DNA of 64,000 bases from Corynebacterium sp. TAE3-ERU16 (GCF_019209935.1 NZ_JAHUTN010000007.1:1-64000), one strand, 5' to 3'; positions 44,234-54,189 are shown, counted from the stretch's first letter. Notes: generated by a model not told the origin, from the letters alone. Translations and numbers: made by a program.

Positions 44234-45085
44234 ATGACTCTTCCCGACGATTCAGCCCATCTCGATCCCCTCAACCCGGATCCGACGTCTGTGGCGCTCG
44301 CCTGGCGCGGTGTCACCAAGCGGTTCGGGGACAAGCCCGCCGTCGCCGATCTCTCCCTCGACATCCCCCACGGGAGTTTCTACGGGATCGTCGGCCCGAA
44401 CGGCGCCGGGAAGACGACGGCGATCACCATCGCCACGGGTCTGCTCCGCCCGGACACGGGTGCGACCTGGGTGTGTGGCGCCGATGTCTGGGGTGGCGGT
44501 GCCCTCGACGCGAAGCGGTCCTACGGTCTGCTCGCCGACGGCCTGCCCACGTTTGACCGGCTCAGTGGAGCCGAGTACCTCGAGTTCCTCGGTCGGTTGC
44601 GGGGGATGGAACCGGGGACCATCGCCGAGCGTGCCCACGGCCTGCTGGACGCCCTGGACCTGACCGACGCCGGGGAGAAACTCATCGTCGACTATTCGGC
44701 GGGCATGACGAAGAAGATCCTGCTCGCGGGTGCCCTGCTGCACCGGCCACAGATCCTGATCCTGGATGAGCCCTTCGAGGCCGTCGATCCGGTGTCGGGG
44801 CGGGTGATCCGCTCGATCCTCAACGCCTTCGTGCACGGCGGCGGAACCGTCGTGATGAGTTCCCACGTCATGGAGCTCGTGGAGTCCATCTGCGACCACG
44901 TCGCGCTGATCGCCGGTGGCCGGGTGGTCGCCTCCGGGACCGTCGATGACGTCCGGGGCGCCGGATCGCTGGGTGACGCTTTCATCGACCTCGTCGGCGG
45001 TGGCGAGCTCGACGAGGGGACCCTCGGTTGGCTCGGTTCGACCCCGTCCGCGGACGGGACCGGAGCCGCGGGTGATGCCCGGTGA
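44234..45085 (+). CDS. ABC transporter ATPase, ABC-2 export type
   Basis: A 283-residue ATPase. Walker A GPNGAGKTTAIT is at about 55-66, the signature YSAGMTKKI at about 155-163 (SAGM in place of SGGQ), Walker B ILILDEPFEAVDPVSG at about 174-189. Start ATG 44234 is the first Met with normal coding text; no good ribosome site is present. The stop overlaps the permease start (GTGA), so the two form one exporter of unknown substrate. Confidence 0.85.
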   Translation: MTLPDDSAHLDPLNPDPTSVALAWRGVTKRFGDKPAVADLSLDIPHGSFYGIVGPNGAGKTTAITIATGLLRPDTGATWVCGADVWGGGALDAKRSYGLLADGLPTFDRLSGAEYLEFLGRLRGMEPGTIAERAHGLLDALDLTDAGEKLIVDYSAGMTKKILLAGALLHRPQILILDEPFEAVDPVSGRVIRSILNAFVHGGGTVVMSSHVMELVESICDHVALIAGGRVVASGTVDDVRGAGSLGDAFIDLVGGGELDEGTLGWLGSTPSADGTGAAGDAR

Positions 45086-46659
45086 CCCGCACGCTGCTCC
45101 GGCTCCACCGCACCCTGCGGAAGCGCTCCCTGAAGGCGCAGAGATCGCAGTGGTTCATGATCATCTTCATCTGGATCTACGGTCTGATGGGGGCCCTGTC
45201 TCTAGGCGGGTTGACCCTCGCCGAGCAGCTGGACGGGAACCAGGCCGCGCTCTCCCTGTCACTCGGGGTGGGTGTGCTGGCGTACTGGGTCCTCGCATTC
45301 ATCTATCCGTCCAGCGAGAACCAGCTGACCCCCGGCTGGTTCGCGCCGCTGCCGGTGGCGGCCCGGGAACTGCTCCCGGGGTTCATGCTGGCGGCGCTCC
45401 TCCAGTCCCGCGGCTACCTCGTGGTCCTCAACTCGTTGATCACGTTCGGCTTCGGCACCGCCGGGCTGGTGCTCACCGGCCACGCGTGGGTCATCCCGTT
45501 CTGGTTCCTGGCCGTGGTCGCCGCTCTCGGGTTGAGCCTCTGCGGCGCTGAGGCGTGGATGGTTCTCGGCGTGCTGTCCGGTGGCCGCTCCCGCCGGGAG
45601 AAGCTGTCCATGGCCGGCGGCGTGGCATTCATCGCCGTCATCATCGGCTTCAATCTGGTGGTGAATTCGACGATCGGTGTGGACACCGCGAGGATCACCC
45701 GGATCCTCGGGTACACCCCCTTCGGCGGAGCGGGTGGCGCCGCGGGCAGCCTGGCCGACGGCGCCTGGGGGACCGCAGCCCTCCAGGCGCTCATCGGCAT
45801 CGTCCTGCTTCCCGTGCTCTGGGGCGCCTGGCGCCGGGCGCTCACCAGATCGTTCACCCAGGTGACCGAGAGCTCCACGGGCTCCCGGTCCCGGTCGCGG
45901 GGTCGGCTGATGCTGCCCGGAGTGCCGGCGACGGTCGGTGGGGCCGTCTACTCGCGGGGCCTGATGTACTGGACGCGGGACTCACGGCTGCTCTACAACC
46001 TGGTCTCGCTACCACTGTTCTCTGTGTTCTTCCTGGTTCTCGGGACCACCAACGAGGACAGCCCCGTGGAGTGGTTCGGCGCGTGCATGATGGTCGCGGC
46101 GACGGTCCAGTACGTCGCCAACGCCTACGGTTACGACGGCCCGGCGAACTGGGTGCACATGACCGCCGGTGTCCCGGCGCGGGTGATGGTGCGGGCCCGG
46201 GCCGCGGTGGCGGCGACCATCTCCGTCCCCGCGGTGGTGCTCTACGACACGGCGCTCGGCGTCCTCAGCGGGTTCTCCCCGCTGTGGGTGCTGACGACGG
46301 TGACGACGATCGGCGCCATCCCGGCGGCTCTCGGCTTCGGATCACTGCTCAGCGTGTTCAATCCGTTCCCCGCGGCCCGGCCCGGGACGAACCCGATGAA
46401 GGACCGGTCGGGCTACTCCGGTGCTGCGTTCATCGCGACGTTCGGTGGTCTGCTCGGCGTCTGGCTGCCACTGGTGCCGGGGATCGTCATGATGGCGATC
46501 GGCCGGGGTGACGGCGTCGGTTCGCCGTTGTTCCTCGGCGGGATCGCCTGGATCGTCGTCATCAGCACCGTCGTGTACGTGGCGGGAACCAGGGTGTCCG
46601 CCCGGAAGCTGGACAGCTCGTGGCCGGAGATCTTCGGGAAGGTCCGCAGATACGTCTGA
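45082..46659 (+). CDS. ABC-2 exporter permease, large multi-pass membrane protein
   Basis: A 525-residue membrane protein with about twelve predicted helices, roughly twice a normal ABC-2 permease, so it may be a fused two-half permease. It begins RTLLRLHRTLRKRSLKAQRSQW, a basic cytoplasmic segment. GTG 45082 overlaps the ATPase stop. The substrate is unknown. A strong terminator follows. Confidence 0.8.
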   Translation: MTRTLLRLHRTLRKRSLKAQRSQWFMIIFIWIYGLMGALSLGGLTLAEQLDGNQAALSLSLGVGVLAYWVLAFIYPSSENQLTPGWFAPLPVAARELLPGFMLAALLQSRGYLVVLNSLITFGFGTAGLVLTGHAWVIPFWFLAVVAALGLSLCGAEAWMVLGVLSGGRSRREKLSMAGGVAFIAVIIGFNLVVNSTIGVDTARITRILGYTPFGGAGGAAGSLADGAWGTAALQALIGIVLLPVLWGAWRRALTRSFTQVTESSTGSRSRSRGRLMLPGVPATVGGAVYSRGLMYWTRDSRLLYNLVSLPLFSVFFLVLGTTNEDSPVEWFGACMMVAATVQYVANAYGYDGPANWVHMTAGVPARVMVRARAAVAATISVPAVVLYDTALGVLSGFSPLWVLTTVTTIGAIPAALGFGSLLSVFNPFPAARPGTNPMKDRSGYSGAAFIATFGGLLGVWLPLVPGIVMMAIGRGDGVGSPLFLGGIAWIVVISTVVYVAGTRVSARKLDSSWPEIFGKVRRYV

Positions 46660-46663
46660 GAAA

Positions 46664-46703
46664 GTGAGGGGCCCCGATCCGTCGTCGGATCGGGGCCCCT
46701 CAC
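46664..46703. terminator. Strong bidirectional terminator hairpin
   Basis: GTGAGGGGCCCCGATCC and its complement form a 17-bp perfect stem with a 6-base loop (GTCGTC), followed by GTTTG on the plus strand and preceded by TTTC on the minus strand. It lies between the convergent exporter and DoxX genes. Confidence 0.85.
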
Positions 46704-46720
46704 GTTTGGGTGCGCCTTCG

Positions 46721-47155
46721 TCAGATGCGGTCTGTGGGGATGCCACGTCCCGCGCGCCCGAGTGCGGCATCCAGGCTGTAGCGTCCCGCACCGGTCACCG
46801 CGAGCGCGACACCGATGGCCGACAGCATCAGGGTGTACTCGATGCCTCCGTCGGTGCTGAAGAAGCCGTTGGACAGGTGCACCGTGACCATCGCGCCCGC
46901 CATGACGACGGCGGCGGCGATCGCCGCGGTGCGGGTCGCGACACCTGCGATGAGCGCGAGACCGCCGAGAAGCTCGACGATGATGGCGACCCACGCCATG
47001 ATTTCGGGGGCGGGGAGGCTCGACATGTTCGCGAATGCTGCGCCCGTCTGGCCGGGGCCCGTCAGGAAGAGTTTCTGGAAGCCGTGCGCGGTGAGGATAC
47101 CGCCGAAGACGAGGCGGATGATCAGCAGGCCGATATCGGTCGGGGTACGGGTCAT
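46721..47155 (-). CDS. DoxX family membrane protein
   Basis: A 144-residue protein with four predicted helices. DIGLLIIRLVFGGILTAHG at the N-terminus and KLF, followed later by ELLGGLALIAGV, are the DoxX signature. DoxX proteins are linked to thiol and oxidative stress or act as quinone-related subunits; the exact role is unknown. ATG 47155 has AAGGAG 6 bases upstream. A TTGTTG/CAACAA dyad upstream may be an operator. Confidence 0.82.
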   Translation of the reverse strand: MTRTPTDIGLLIIRLVFGGILTAHGFQKLFLTGPGQTGAAFANMSSLPAPEIMAWVAIIVELLGGLALIAGVATRTAAIAAAVVMAGAMVTVHLSNGFFSTDGGIEYTLMLSAIGVALAVTGAGRYSLDAALGRAGRGIPTDRI

Positions 47156-47221
47156 GGTTGCTCCTTGGTCGGTTGTCCCATCGGCGTGTTGCGGGATGGG
47201 TGATGCTGCACTCGGCACATC

Positions 47222-47236
47222 TTGTTGACACAACAA
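47222..47236. promoter_or_regulatory. TTGTTG-ACA-CAACAA dyad upstream of doxX
   Basis: Perfect six-base arms with a three-base spacer, 67 bases before the DoxX start in an AT-richer patch. The pattern suits a dimeric repressor such as MarR or Rrf2 types, but the regulator is not identified. Confidence 0.4.
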
Positions 47237-47322
47237 CAAAACATCCGACCCTATTCCCCACCTCGGAGATCCGTGACAAAATAACCGGTGAGCAGGCACG
47301 ATATCGACCCCGGACACGGAAG

Positions 47323-47350
47323 GAACCCCGCACCCACAGGTGCGGGGTTC
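47323..47350 (-). terminator. purA terminator hairpin
   Basis: GAACCCCGCACC and GGTGCGGGGTTC form a 12-bp stem with a 4-base loop (CACA), 18 bases after the purA stop, followed on the minus strand by CTTCC. Confidence 0.8.
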
Positions 47351-47368
47351 GCTTCAGCGGAGTGCGGC

Positions 47369-48658
47369 TCAGGGCTCCATCACGTCGTTGATGACGATGG
47401 TCTGGTCCCGACCCGGACCGACACCGACATAGGAGATGCGGCAGCCGGACAGCTCCTCCAGGCGGTTGAGGTAGTCCTGCGCGCGCTGCGGCAGCTCCCC
47501 GAAGGTCCGGCAGCCGGTGATGTCCTCCTCCCACGCGGGCATCGTCTCGTAGATGGGCTCGGCGTGGTGGAAGTCGGACTGGCTGGTCGGCATCTCGTCG
47601 AAACGGGTGCCGTCCACGTCGTAGGCGACGCAGATCGGGATCTCACCGATACCGGTCAGCACGTCGAGCTTGGTCACGAACAGGTCGGTGAAGCCGTTGA
47701 CCCGGCTGGCGTAGCGCGCGACGACGGAGTCGTACCAGCCGCAGCGGCGCTTGCGGCCGGTGTTCACGCCGACCTCGCCACCGGTGGTCTGCAGGAACTC
47801 ACCCCACTTGTCGAACAGCTCCGTCGGGAACGGGCCCGCGCCGACGCGGGTGGTGTAGGCCTTGATGATGCCCAGGGAGGACGTGATGCGGGTCGGGCCG
47901 ATACCGGACCCGACACACGCCCCGCCTGCGCTCGGGTTCGAGGACGTAACGAAGGGGTAGGTGCCGTGGTCGACGTCGAGCATCGTCGCCTGGCCGCCCT
48001 CCATGAGCACGTGCTTGCCCTCGTCGAGGGCGCGGTTCAGTTCGAGTTCGGCCTCGATGACCATCGGCTCGAGCCGGTCGGCGTAGGACAGGAAGTAGTC
48101 GACGATCTGTTCCGGGTCGATGGCCTTGCGGTTGTACATCTTGACCAGGATCTGGTTCTTCACGTCCAGCGCCGAGGTGACCTTCTGGCGCAGGATCGAC
48201 TCATCGAAGATGTCCTGCACGCGGATGCCGACGCGGGAGACCTTGTCCGCGTAGGTCGGGCCGATCCCGCGCCCCGTGGTGCCGATGGCACGCTTACCCA
48301 GGAACCGCTCCTGCACCCGGTCGAGTACCTGGTGGTACGGCGCGACGACGTGGGCGTTGGCGGAGATCCGCAGCCGGGAGGCGTTCGCCCCACGGGCCTC
48401 GAGGCCGTCGATCTCGTCGAACAGGGCCTCCAGGTTGATCACGACTCCGTTGCCCAGGACGGGGACGGCGTTCTCGCTCAGGACACCCGCGGGCAGGAGT
48501 TTCAGCTCGTACTTCTCACCACCGACGACGACGGTGTGACCGGCGTTGTTCCCGCCGTTCGGCTTGACCACGTAATCGACCTGGCATCCGAGGATGTCGG
48601 TGGCCTTGCCCTTACCCTCGTCGCCCCACTGGGCGCCCACTACAACAATTGCGGCCAT
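47369..48658 (-). CDS. purA: Adenylosuccinate synthetase
   Basis: GTP-dependent first step from IMP to AMP. The 429-residue length is standard. Motifs: [15 protein letters not shown] at the start (IMP/GTP site with the catalytic Asp), GNNAGHT (about 37-43), [14 protein letters not shown] (about 125-138) and VKYNSVV-type text. It is divergent from the conserved hypothetical at 48765 and followed by a clear terminator. Confidence 0.97.
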   Translation of the reverse strand: MAAIVVVGAQWGDEGKGKATDILGCQVDYVVKPNGGNNAGHTVVVGGEKYELKLLPAGVLSENAVPVLGNGVVINLEALFDEIDGLEARGANASRLRISANAHVVAPYHQVLDRVQERFLGKRAIGTTGRGIGPTYADKVSRVGIRVQDIFDESILRQKVTSALDVKNQILVKMYNRKAIDPEQIVDYFLSYADRLEPMVIEAELELNRALDEGKHVLMEGGQATMLDVDHGTYPFVTSSNPSAGGACVGSGIGPTRITSSLGIIKAYTTRVGAGPFPTELFDKWGEFLQTTGGEVGVNTGRKRRCGWYDSVVARYASRVNGFTDLFVTKLDVLTGIGEIPICVAYDVDGTRFDEMPTSQSDFHHAEPIYETMPAWEEDITGCRTFGELPQRAQDYLNRLEELSGCRISYVGVGPGRDQTIVINDVMEP

Positions 48659-48764
48659 GTTCTAACACGCCTCTTCCGATAGCTCGACAGCTTCGCCGCG
48701 GCGAGCGCGGCACAGACGTCTCACGATCCTACCCCTCACGTCCACGCGCGTATCATCTCTGACC

Positions 48765-49667
48765 ATGCGAGTGCTCTTCCTGGCCTGTGGCGGCTGCGAC
48801 GATCTTCCGGTCAACCGGTCCGTGCTCGACGACGTCCGGGGGCTCCACGGCGTCGACACCCTCGAGGTGCTGGAGCTCCCCGAGGTCCCGACGCGCAGGG
48901 ATCTCACCCCCCTGGACGAGGCGGCGCGCGCCGTTCTCCCCGTCGACCCCACCCCGGGTCTGGACGAGATCGCCAAGCGCCCCGACGTCGACCACCTGGG
49001 GGCCCCGGAACGTGCCCCCCAGGAACCGGAGGAGGTGCTGCGGGTGGTCGTCTGCGGCACGGATGCGGCCCTCTCGGCGGTGCTGACCCGGTTGATGCGC
49101 TCGGACCGGATGTGGGTCGAGGTCGGATACGTTCCGGTCGATCCCGGTTCCCCGGCCGCGGCCAATTTCGGGCTCCCCTCCGATCCACTCGACGCCCTCG
49201 CCCTCGCACTGGGCGGACACGTCCATCCGGCTCCGCTGATCCGGGACGATTCCGCGGTCGCGGTCGCCGGCAGCGCCACGGTCTCCTGTTTCGAACCCGC
49301 GGCGGAGATGACCGGTGAGGTCATCGTCGACGACGACACCCTGCTCAACCACAGGGCAGGCCGCAGAGCACCCCGCACCGGCCGCTACGGCGCCCGGCTC
49401 GTCCCCATGCTCGACGCCCCGGGGATCGCCGCCGTGGTCGCCGACACCCCCCTCGAGCCGGTGTCCGGCGGCCTCACCGACCGGATCCTCCGGCGGGCGC
49501 GGCCGTCGGGGACAGTGGATCCCTCCACCCTGCGTACGGGTCGGGCGCTGCAGGCCGGCGGACCGGACCTGCGGATCACGGTGGACGGAGTCTCCCGTCC
49601 CCGCCCCGCGGAACGGGTGACGTTCTACCGGCACCTGCGGGACCTGCAGATCGTCCGGCAGCCCTGA
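48765..49667 (+). CDS. Conserved hypothetical next to purA
   Basis: A 300-residue soluble protein with no signal peptide or membrane segment. It has a nucleotide-like N-terminal fold (MRVLFLACGGCDD; later LRVVVCGTDAALSAVLTRLMR at about 90-110, like the diacylglycerol/NAD-kinase fold), with FYRHLRDLQIVR at the end. I cannot assign an activity. The same position beside purA in related genomes suggests a conserved actinobacterial gene. ATG 48765 lies 8 bases after TATCAT (48751-48756), a probable leaderless promoter. Confidence 0.75.
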   Translation: MRVLFLACGGCDDLPVNRSVLDDVRGLHGVDTLEVLELPEVPTRRDLTPLDEAARAVLPVDPTPGLDEIAKRPDVDHLGAPERAPQEPEEVLRVVVCGTDAALSAVLTRLMRSDRMWVEVGYVPVDPGSPAAANFGLPSDPLDALALALGGHVHPAPLIRDDSAVAVAGSATVSCFEPAAEMTGEVIVDDDTLLNHRAGRRAPRTGRYGARLVPMLDAPGIAAVVADTPLEPVSGGLTDRILRRARPSGTVDPSTLRTGRALQAGGPDLRITVDGVSRPRPAERVTFYRHLRDLQIVRQP

Positions 49668-49783
49668 CCTGCACCACACTCGGCGGCGGGGTTGCACCGT
49701 CACCCCGGTCCCGGAACCGCCGTGACCCGGGGACACCGCCGACAACCCGGAGTCCGGGCCTCGCGGCGGCACCCCGTCGACAC

Positions 49784-49975
49784 TCAGGAGGCCGGATCCC
49801 CCTGCTTTTTCGCACGGGCGATGACGGCGACGAGCACGATCGCCGTACTGACCGCCAGGACGGCGAATCCGCCGGTGAGCTGCCAGCCGTTGACCAGCAG
49901 GTTGGTGATGAGGACGAGCACCAGAGCGGCGGAGGCCGCCCACACGGGACGTGACTGGAGGACACTTCGGTCCAT
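49784..49975 (-). CDS. Small membrane protein, two helices
   Basis: A 63-residue protein with helices at about 11-28 and 33-53 and a polar tail (ARAKKQGDPAS). ATG 49975 is preferred over a longer frame, since GAGAGAGG lies about 10 bases upstream and the extra N-terminal text is not coding-like. Function is unknown. Confidence 0.6.
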   Translation of the reverse strand: MDRSVLQSRPVWAASAALVLVLITNLLVNGWQLTGGFAVLAVSTAIVLVAVIARAKKQGDPAS

Positions 49976-50188
49976 GATCGTTCCACTTGCCTCTCTCCCC
50001 TGCACGGGGCACGGTGAGATATTTCTGACACCGATAATAATCGGGCCATACCCGGCTTTCGAGGGTTTCATTCCCGCCGCCAAATGACCGATGTCGGGGT
50101 ATCGCGCTCCGGAACCCTGTGCGGCCGCCGTCCGGTCGGCCCCGGACGGCGGCCGGACTCTCCCGGTGCCCCGCGCAGCCGGATGGAG

Positions 50189-51343
50189 CTACACCTCGGG
50201 ATCGACGTGCGGGTGCGCGCTGGTAGGCGCCAGCGCGGCCTGCGCCGACTTACGGGACATGCCGCAGATCTGGAGAAGGTCGACGATGATCGAGCGCGAC
50301 TGGCCGAGGATCATCTGCGCGGACAGCACCTTCCGGTCGGCGACCTCCGGGCCGGTCATCGCCCCCAGTACGCGGAGCCGCCGGACGAGCTGCGGGATCC
50401 GCTCGGATGTGCCGACCCGCTCGCCGCGGTCGAACAGGTCCCCGAGGGCCGTCATGACGTCCGCGATCTCCTCGAGGACCGCGATCTGCCGGGCACTGAC
50501 GTCGTCCCCGTCCTCGGTGAGCACGAGCGCCCGGCGCGCGAGCACCCGCGTGTTCCGCATGGCGTTGTCCACCGGATTGAGGATCCTCATGAGTGACTTC
50601 ACCCGGCGCCGGTTCCGCCAGTGCAGCGGGGAGACAGTCGCCGCCTCCCGGCCGGTCTTCGCGGCGGCGATCAGGTTGTTGATGTTCGCCTGGGTGCCGC
50701 GCGCCTCCTGCAGTGCGGCGTTGATCCCCTTCGTGTTGCCGTCGGCCAGGTCGACGGCGACCTGTTTGAGGACGTGTCCGGCGATGGTGAGGATGGTGGC
50801 GATCTCCTGCCGTCCCCCGCGCAGCGGGGAGTTCGGGATCAGCGCGATGACGATGATGCCGACGGTGCCGCCGATGAAAGCGTCGAGCATCCTGTCGATA
50901 CCGCCCGAGGTCCCGGGCGGGAAGATCGTGGCGATGAGCACGACGCCGATGGCCGCCTGCGTGGACACGAGGGGCGATTTGTCCACGAGCACGGCCACCG
51001 TCAGCGCGAGGAGCACGATGAGCGTCATCTGCCAGGTCCCGGTGCCGAGCCAGGTGACCAGGAGGTCGCCGATCCCGACGCCGAGGGGCACGCCGATGTT
51101 GAGTTCCACCGCGCGCCGTAGCCGGTCACCGCCGGTGAGCCCGATGACGATGATCGCGGCCATCGGCGCGAAGAACACCGACTCGTGGCCGAAGAGATTC
51201 ACCGCGACCCACCAGGACAGGCCCGCGGCTATGCCGCCCTGCAGGATCGAGACCCAGCTGAGTCGCAGTCGTTGGACACCGGGGCGCAGCAGTTCCTTCA
51301 CCGCGGCTGCCGGATTGGGCACGGAGGATGTTCGCCTGGCCAT
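50189..51343 (-). CDS. FUSC family membrane protein
   Basis: A 384-residue protein of the FUSC (aromatic-acid exporter-like) superfamily. About six helices lie in the N-terminal 180 residues, with the loop GGDRLRRAVELNIGVPLGVG (about 70-89) typical of the family. A helical cytoplasmic half follows. Some members export aromatic acids; the substrate here is unknown. ATG 51343 is 6 bases after TATCCT (51350-51355, minus strand), another leaderless arrangement. Confidence 0.8.
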   Translation of the reverse strand: MARRTSSVPNPAAAVKELLRPGVQRLRLSWVSILQGGIAAGLSWWVAVNLFGHESVFFAPMAAIIVIGLTGGDRLRRAVELNIGVPLGVGIGDLLVTWLGTGTWQMTLIVLLALTVAVLVDKSPLVSTQAAIGVVLIATIFPPGTSGGIDRMLDAFIGGTVGIIVIALIPNSPLRGGRQEIATILTIAGHVLKQVAVDLADGNTKGINAALQEARGTQANINNLIAAAKTGREAATVSPLHWRNRRRVKSLMRILNPVDNAMRNTRVLARRALVLTEDGDDVSARQIAVLEEIADVMTALGDLFDRGERVGTSERIPQLVRRLRVLGAMTGPEVADRKVLSAQMILGQSRSIIVDLLQICGMSRKSAQAALAPTSAHPHVDPEV

Positions 51344-51509
51344 CTGTTCAGGATAGTTTCTTTCGGGTCGACGGTGTCTCGGTCGGATCCCGTCCGATGC
51401 GGCGACTGCGGGGCGGGCGACGGGATCGGTCGTGGAACGGCCGGTTGTACTCTACGCCACCACAGCCGTCGGCCGCACGACCGCTGACCGGGCACCGGTG
51501 CCCGCGCCG

Positions 51510-52301
51510 TCAGACCGCCACCCCGTACGCGGCGCGGTAACTGTTGGCCCGCTCCCGCAACGGCTGGACCACCGACCTGTCGAGGACGAAGGTGACGGCC
51601 GTGAGCACCACCGCGTAGGCGAAGATGATCGGTGTGTCGATGTTGATCTGCGCCATGCGCACGGCACCGCCGACACCGGATGCGGTGGAGAGGAGTTCCG
51701 CCATGACCGTGACCCGGATCCCCTGCCCCAGCGCCACCGTCGTCGCCGCCAGAACCGGGGGCGCGACCATCGGGTGGATCACCCGGGTGACGACCTCCGC
51801 GCGGGTGAGACCGAAGACGCGGGCCATCTCGACGAGATCGTGGTCGATGCCCCGGATCGCCTCCTCCGTCGTCGCGGCGATCAGCGGTGTCGTCACGAGC
51901 GCGACGACGAGCACCGCGACCCACCCGTTGGCGCCCAACCAGGTGAGTCCCAGGATCACGAGAATGATCGGCGGGGTGGCCAGGAGCACCTGGAGCAGGG
52001 GCTGGCCGAACCAGGAGGCCCGGATCCACACCCCTCCCAGAACACCCCACACGAGACCGGCGACGACGCCGCAGAGGAGTCCTCCCGCGGCCCGCGCCAT
52101 GGTCAGGCCGAGTGCCGCCCAGAAATCTGCGTCCGCGATGAGCCCGCCCAGCGCCCGGGCGGTGCGTACCGGACCCGGCAGAACGTACTCGAGCTGACCG
52201 ATGCTCACGGCGTACCAGCAGAGGAGCAGTGCGACGGCACCCGCGAGGATCCAGGCGGCCGCGTGACGCGCACCTGTCGGCGGGGTCATGTCCGGGCTCA
52301 T
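51510..52301 (-). CDS. ABC importer permease, NitT/TauT type
   Basis: A 263-residue permease with about six helices. The cytoplasmic coupling segment EEAIRGIDHDLVEMARVFGLTRAE (about 142-165) has the EAA pattern of SsuC/TauC permeases. It follows the binding-protein gene after 3 bases and is the last gene of the ATPase-binding protein-permease operon. The substrate is unknown. Confidence 0.88.
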   Translation of the reverse strand: MSPDMTPPTGARHAAAWILAGAVALLLCWYAVSIGQLEYVLPGPVRTARALGGLIADADFWAALGLTMARAAGGLLCGVVAGLVWGVLGGVWIRASWFGQPLLQVLLATPPIILVILGLTWLGANGWVAVLVVALVTTPLIAATTEEAIRGIDHDLVEMARVFGLTRAEVVTRVIHPMVAPPVLAATTVALGQGIRVTVMAELLSTASGVGGAVRMAQINIDTPIIFAYAVVLTAVTFVLDRSVVQPLRERANSYRAAYGVAV

Positions 52302-52304
52302 CGC

Positions 52305-53375
52305 CTACTCGGCGTAGAAGCGGTCGTCCGGCAGGGTCCCGCCGTAGACGTCCGGGTTGACGGTGGCGAGGACCTCCAGGAACTCCTCGTACTGCTTCCG
52401 CGACTCCGACGCGGGGACGACCTCGAGGTTGAGGCGCGGGATGATGTCCCGGACGAGCGGCTCGGGCATCTCGTACTGTTCGGCGATCGCCCTGATCGTG
52501 GCATCGTCACCGTCGTTGACCTTGGCGGTGGTGTCGGCTACCTCCTCGAGGACCGCGGCCGGGAGCTCCGGGTGGGCGTCGACGAGCTCGCCGGGCATGA
52601 TCAGGCCGGCCATGGGGAACCGGGCCGGCCCGCCGGTGGCCTTGCCGTACTCCTCCTGGAGGTTGAATACCCGCTTGAGGTTCTTCCCGGAATCCGCGGT
52701 CTTCTTCAACGCGACGGTGGCGAGGTGCTCCGGCAGCACGGCCCAGTCGACCTCTCCCTTGGCGAGCATGCCGACCGCCTGACGCGGATCGTTCACCGGC
52801 ACGTAGGTGATGTCGGTTTCCTTGTCCAGGCCGTTCTCCGCCAGGAGGTAGCTGAACACGAGGTCGACCATCTCCCCCGGCATGACGACCGCCACCTTCT
52901 GTCCCTTCAGGCCGTCCCAGTTGCCCTCCTCGGCGGTGTCGGGCCCGAGGACGTAGAGCATCCCCCACACGACCTGACCGATGAGTCGGACGTCGACCCC
53001 CTTGTTGTAGAGGTTCGCGGCGGTGTACGCGGGGGTGGCCGCCACCTGGGCGTCGCCCTGCATCATCGCGGCGCGCAGCTGGTCGACGCTGTCCCAGTAG
53101 TCGACGTCGACCTCGTCGGCGTACTCCTGAAGTTCACCGTCCCTGTCGAAGTTGATCATCGGTGCGCCGAACGCCATGGTGCTGTGCAGGTAGGCGCGCA
53201 GGCGCGGGATCTTCTCCCGGTCGGTGTCCGTGGCGCCCCCGGATGCCGCGGCGGCCGCGGATGCGGTTGCGGCTCCGGCGTCCGTCGTGGGTTCCGGCTC
53301 CGACGAGCAGCCGGCGAGCGTGAGCGCGGCCAGTGCGGCGACCGCCGTGACGCGTGTCCTGATTGTGTGGCTCAT
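52305..53375 (-). CDS. ABC importer substrate-binding lipoprotein, NitT/TauT type
   Basis: A 356-residue SsuA/NMT1-like binding protein. The signal peptide ends in LTLAGC (Cys about 23), then an Ala/Thr-rich linker, then the binding domain. Features: AMMQGDAQVAATPAYTAANL (about 102-121) and WAVLPEHLATVALKK (about 216-230). The family binds sulfonates, nitrate, taurine or thiamine precursors; I cannot tell which. ATG 53375 overlaps the ATPase stop (ATGA). Confidence 0.85.
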   Translation of the reverse strand: MSHTIRTRVTAVAALAALTLAGCSSEPEPTTDAGAATASAAAAASGGATDTDREKIPRLRAYLHSTMAFGAPMINFDRDGELQEYADEVDVDYWDSVDQLRAAMMQGDAQVAATPAYTAANLYNKGVDVRLIGQVVWGMLYVLGPDTAEEGNWDGLKGQKVAVVMPGEMVDLVFSYLLAENGLDKETDITYVPVNDPRQAVGMLAKGEVDWAVLPEHLATVALKKTADSGKNLKRVFNLQEEYGKATGGPARFPMAGLIMPGELVDAHPELPAAVLEEVADTTAKVNDGDDATIRAIAEQYEMPEPLVRDIIPRLNLEVVPASESRKQYEEFLEVLATVNPDVYGGTLPDDRFYAE

Positions 53376-54082
53376 GGTGTTCCGCTTCCTTCTGCGGTCG
53401 GTGGATGAGGTTGTACGGAGATCTCCCCCGGAGGATCGAAGGCCAGGCGCGCGGTGGACACCTCGGCGATCTCGTCGGGGTCGTGGGTCACCCAGACGGT
53501 GACGGTGTCCCGGGTGATCACGTCGAGCAGCAGTCGGCGCAGGCGTCGGGCGAGCGGCTTGTCGAGTGCCGCGAACGGTTCGTCGACGAGCAGGAGTGCG
53601 GGTTCGGTCGCCATCGCACGTGCCACGGAGACCCGCTGCCGCATCCCGCCCGACATCGCACCCGGCGGCAGCTCCGCCGCGTCGCCGAGGCCGACCCGGT
53701 CGAGCCAGGAGTCGGCCGTCGCGGTCCGTTCCCCGCGTGGCAGGCCCGGTAGCACGAGCTCGATGTTGGCCCGGGCCGTCAGCCACGGCAACAGACGCGG
53801 CTCCTGGAACACCATCCCGATCCGCCCCTCCGGTCGGATGACGTCGCCGGAGAAGTCCGTGGTGAGTCCGGAGATGATGCGCAGGAGGGTGGTCTTCCCG
53901 CATCCCGAGGGGCCCGAGACCCCGAGCACCTCCCCGGGGCGCACGGTCAGGCTCAGATCGTCGATGAGGACGCTGCCGCGGCGGGCCACCGTCACCCCGG
54001 ACAGGCGCAGGCAGCTGCCGCGGGGTCGGGTGCGGGTCGGTGCACTCAACGCTCGTCCCCTTCCGTCCGTGGCCGGGTTCAC
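53372..54082 (-). CDS. ABC importer ATPase, NitT/TauT type
   Basis: A 236-residue ATPase with Walker A GPSGCGKTTLL (about 58-68), signature MSGGMRQRVS (about 143-152) and Walker B LLLVDEPFAALD (about 163-174). MVFQEPRLLPW is the Q-loop typical of SsuB/TauB. GTG 54082 starts the operon; TACATA (about 54110, minus strand) is a possible -10. Confidence 0.9.
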   Translation of the reverse strand: MNPATDGRGRALSAPTRTRPRGSCLRLSGVTVARRGSVLIDDLSLTVRPGEVLGVSGPSGCGKTTLLRIISGLTTDFSGDVIRPEGRIGMVFQEPRLLPWLTARANIELVLPGLPRGERTATADSWLDRVGLGDAAELPPGAMSGGMRQRVSVARAMATEPALLLVDEPFAALDKPLARRLRRLLLDVITRDTVTVWVTHDPDEIAEVSTARLAFDPPGEISVQPHPPTAEGSGTP

Positions 54083-54189
54083 CCCTCAGACGCTACCCGG
54101 GGGACGGCGAGTATGTAAGGGTAGGGTCACCGAACTGACGCGGGCGTGAGCCGAATCACCCGCATGCGTGGTCGACCACGGAAACGCGC

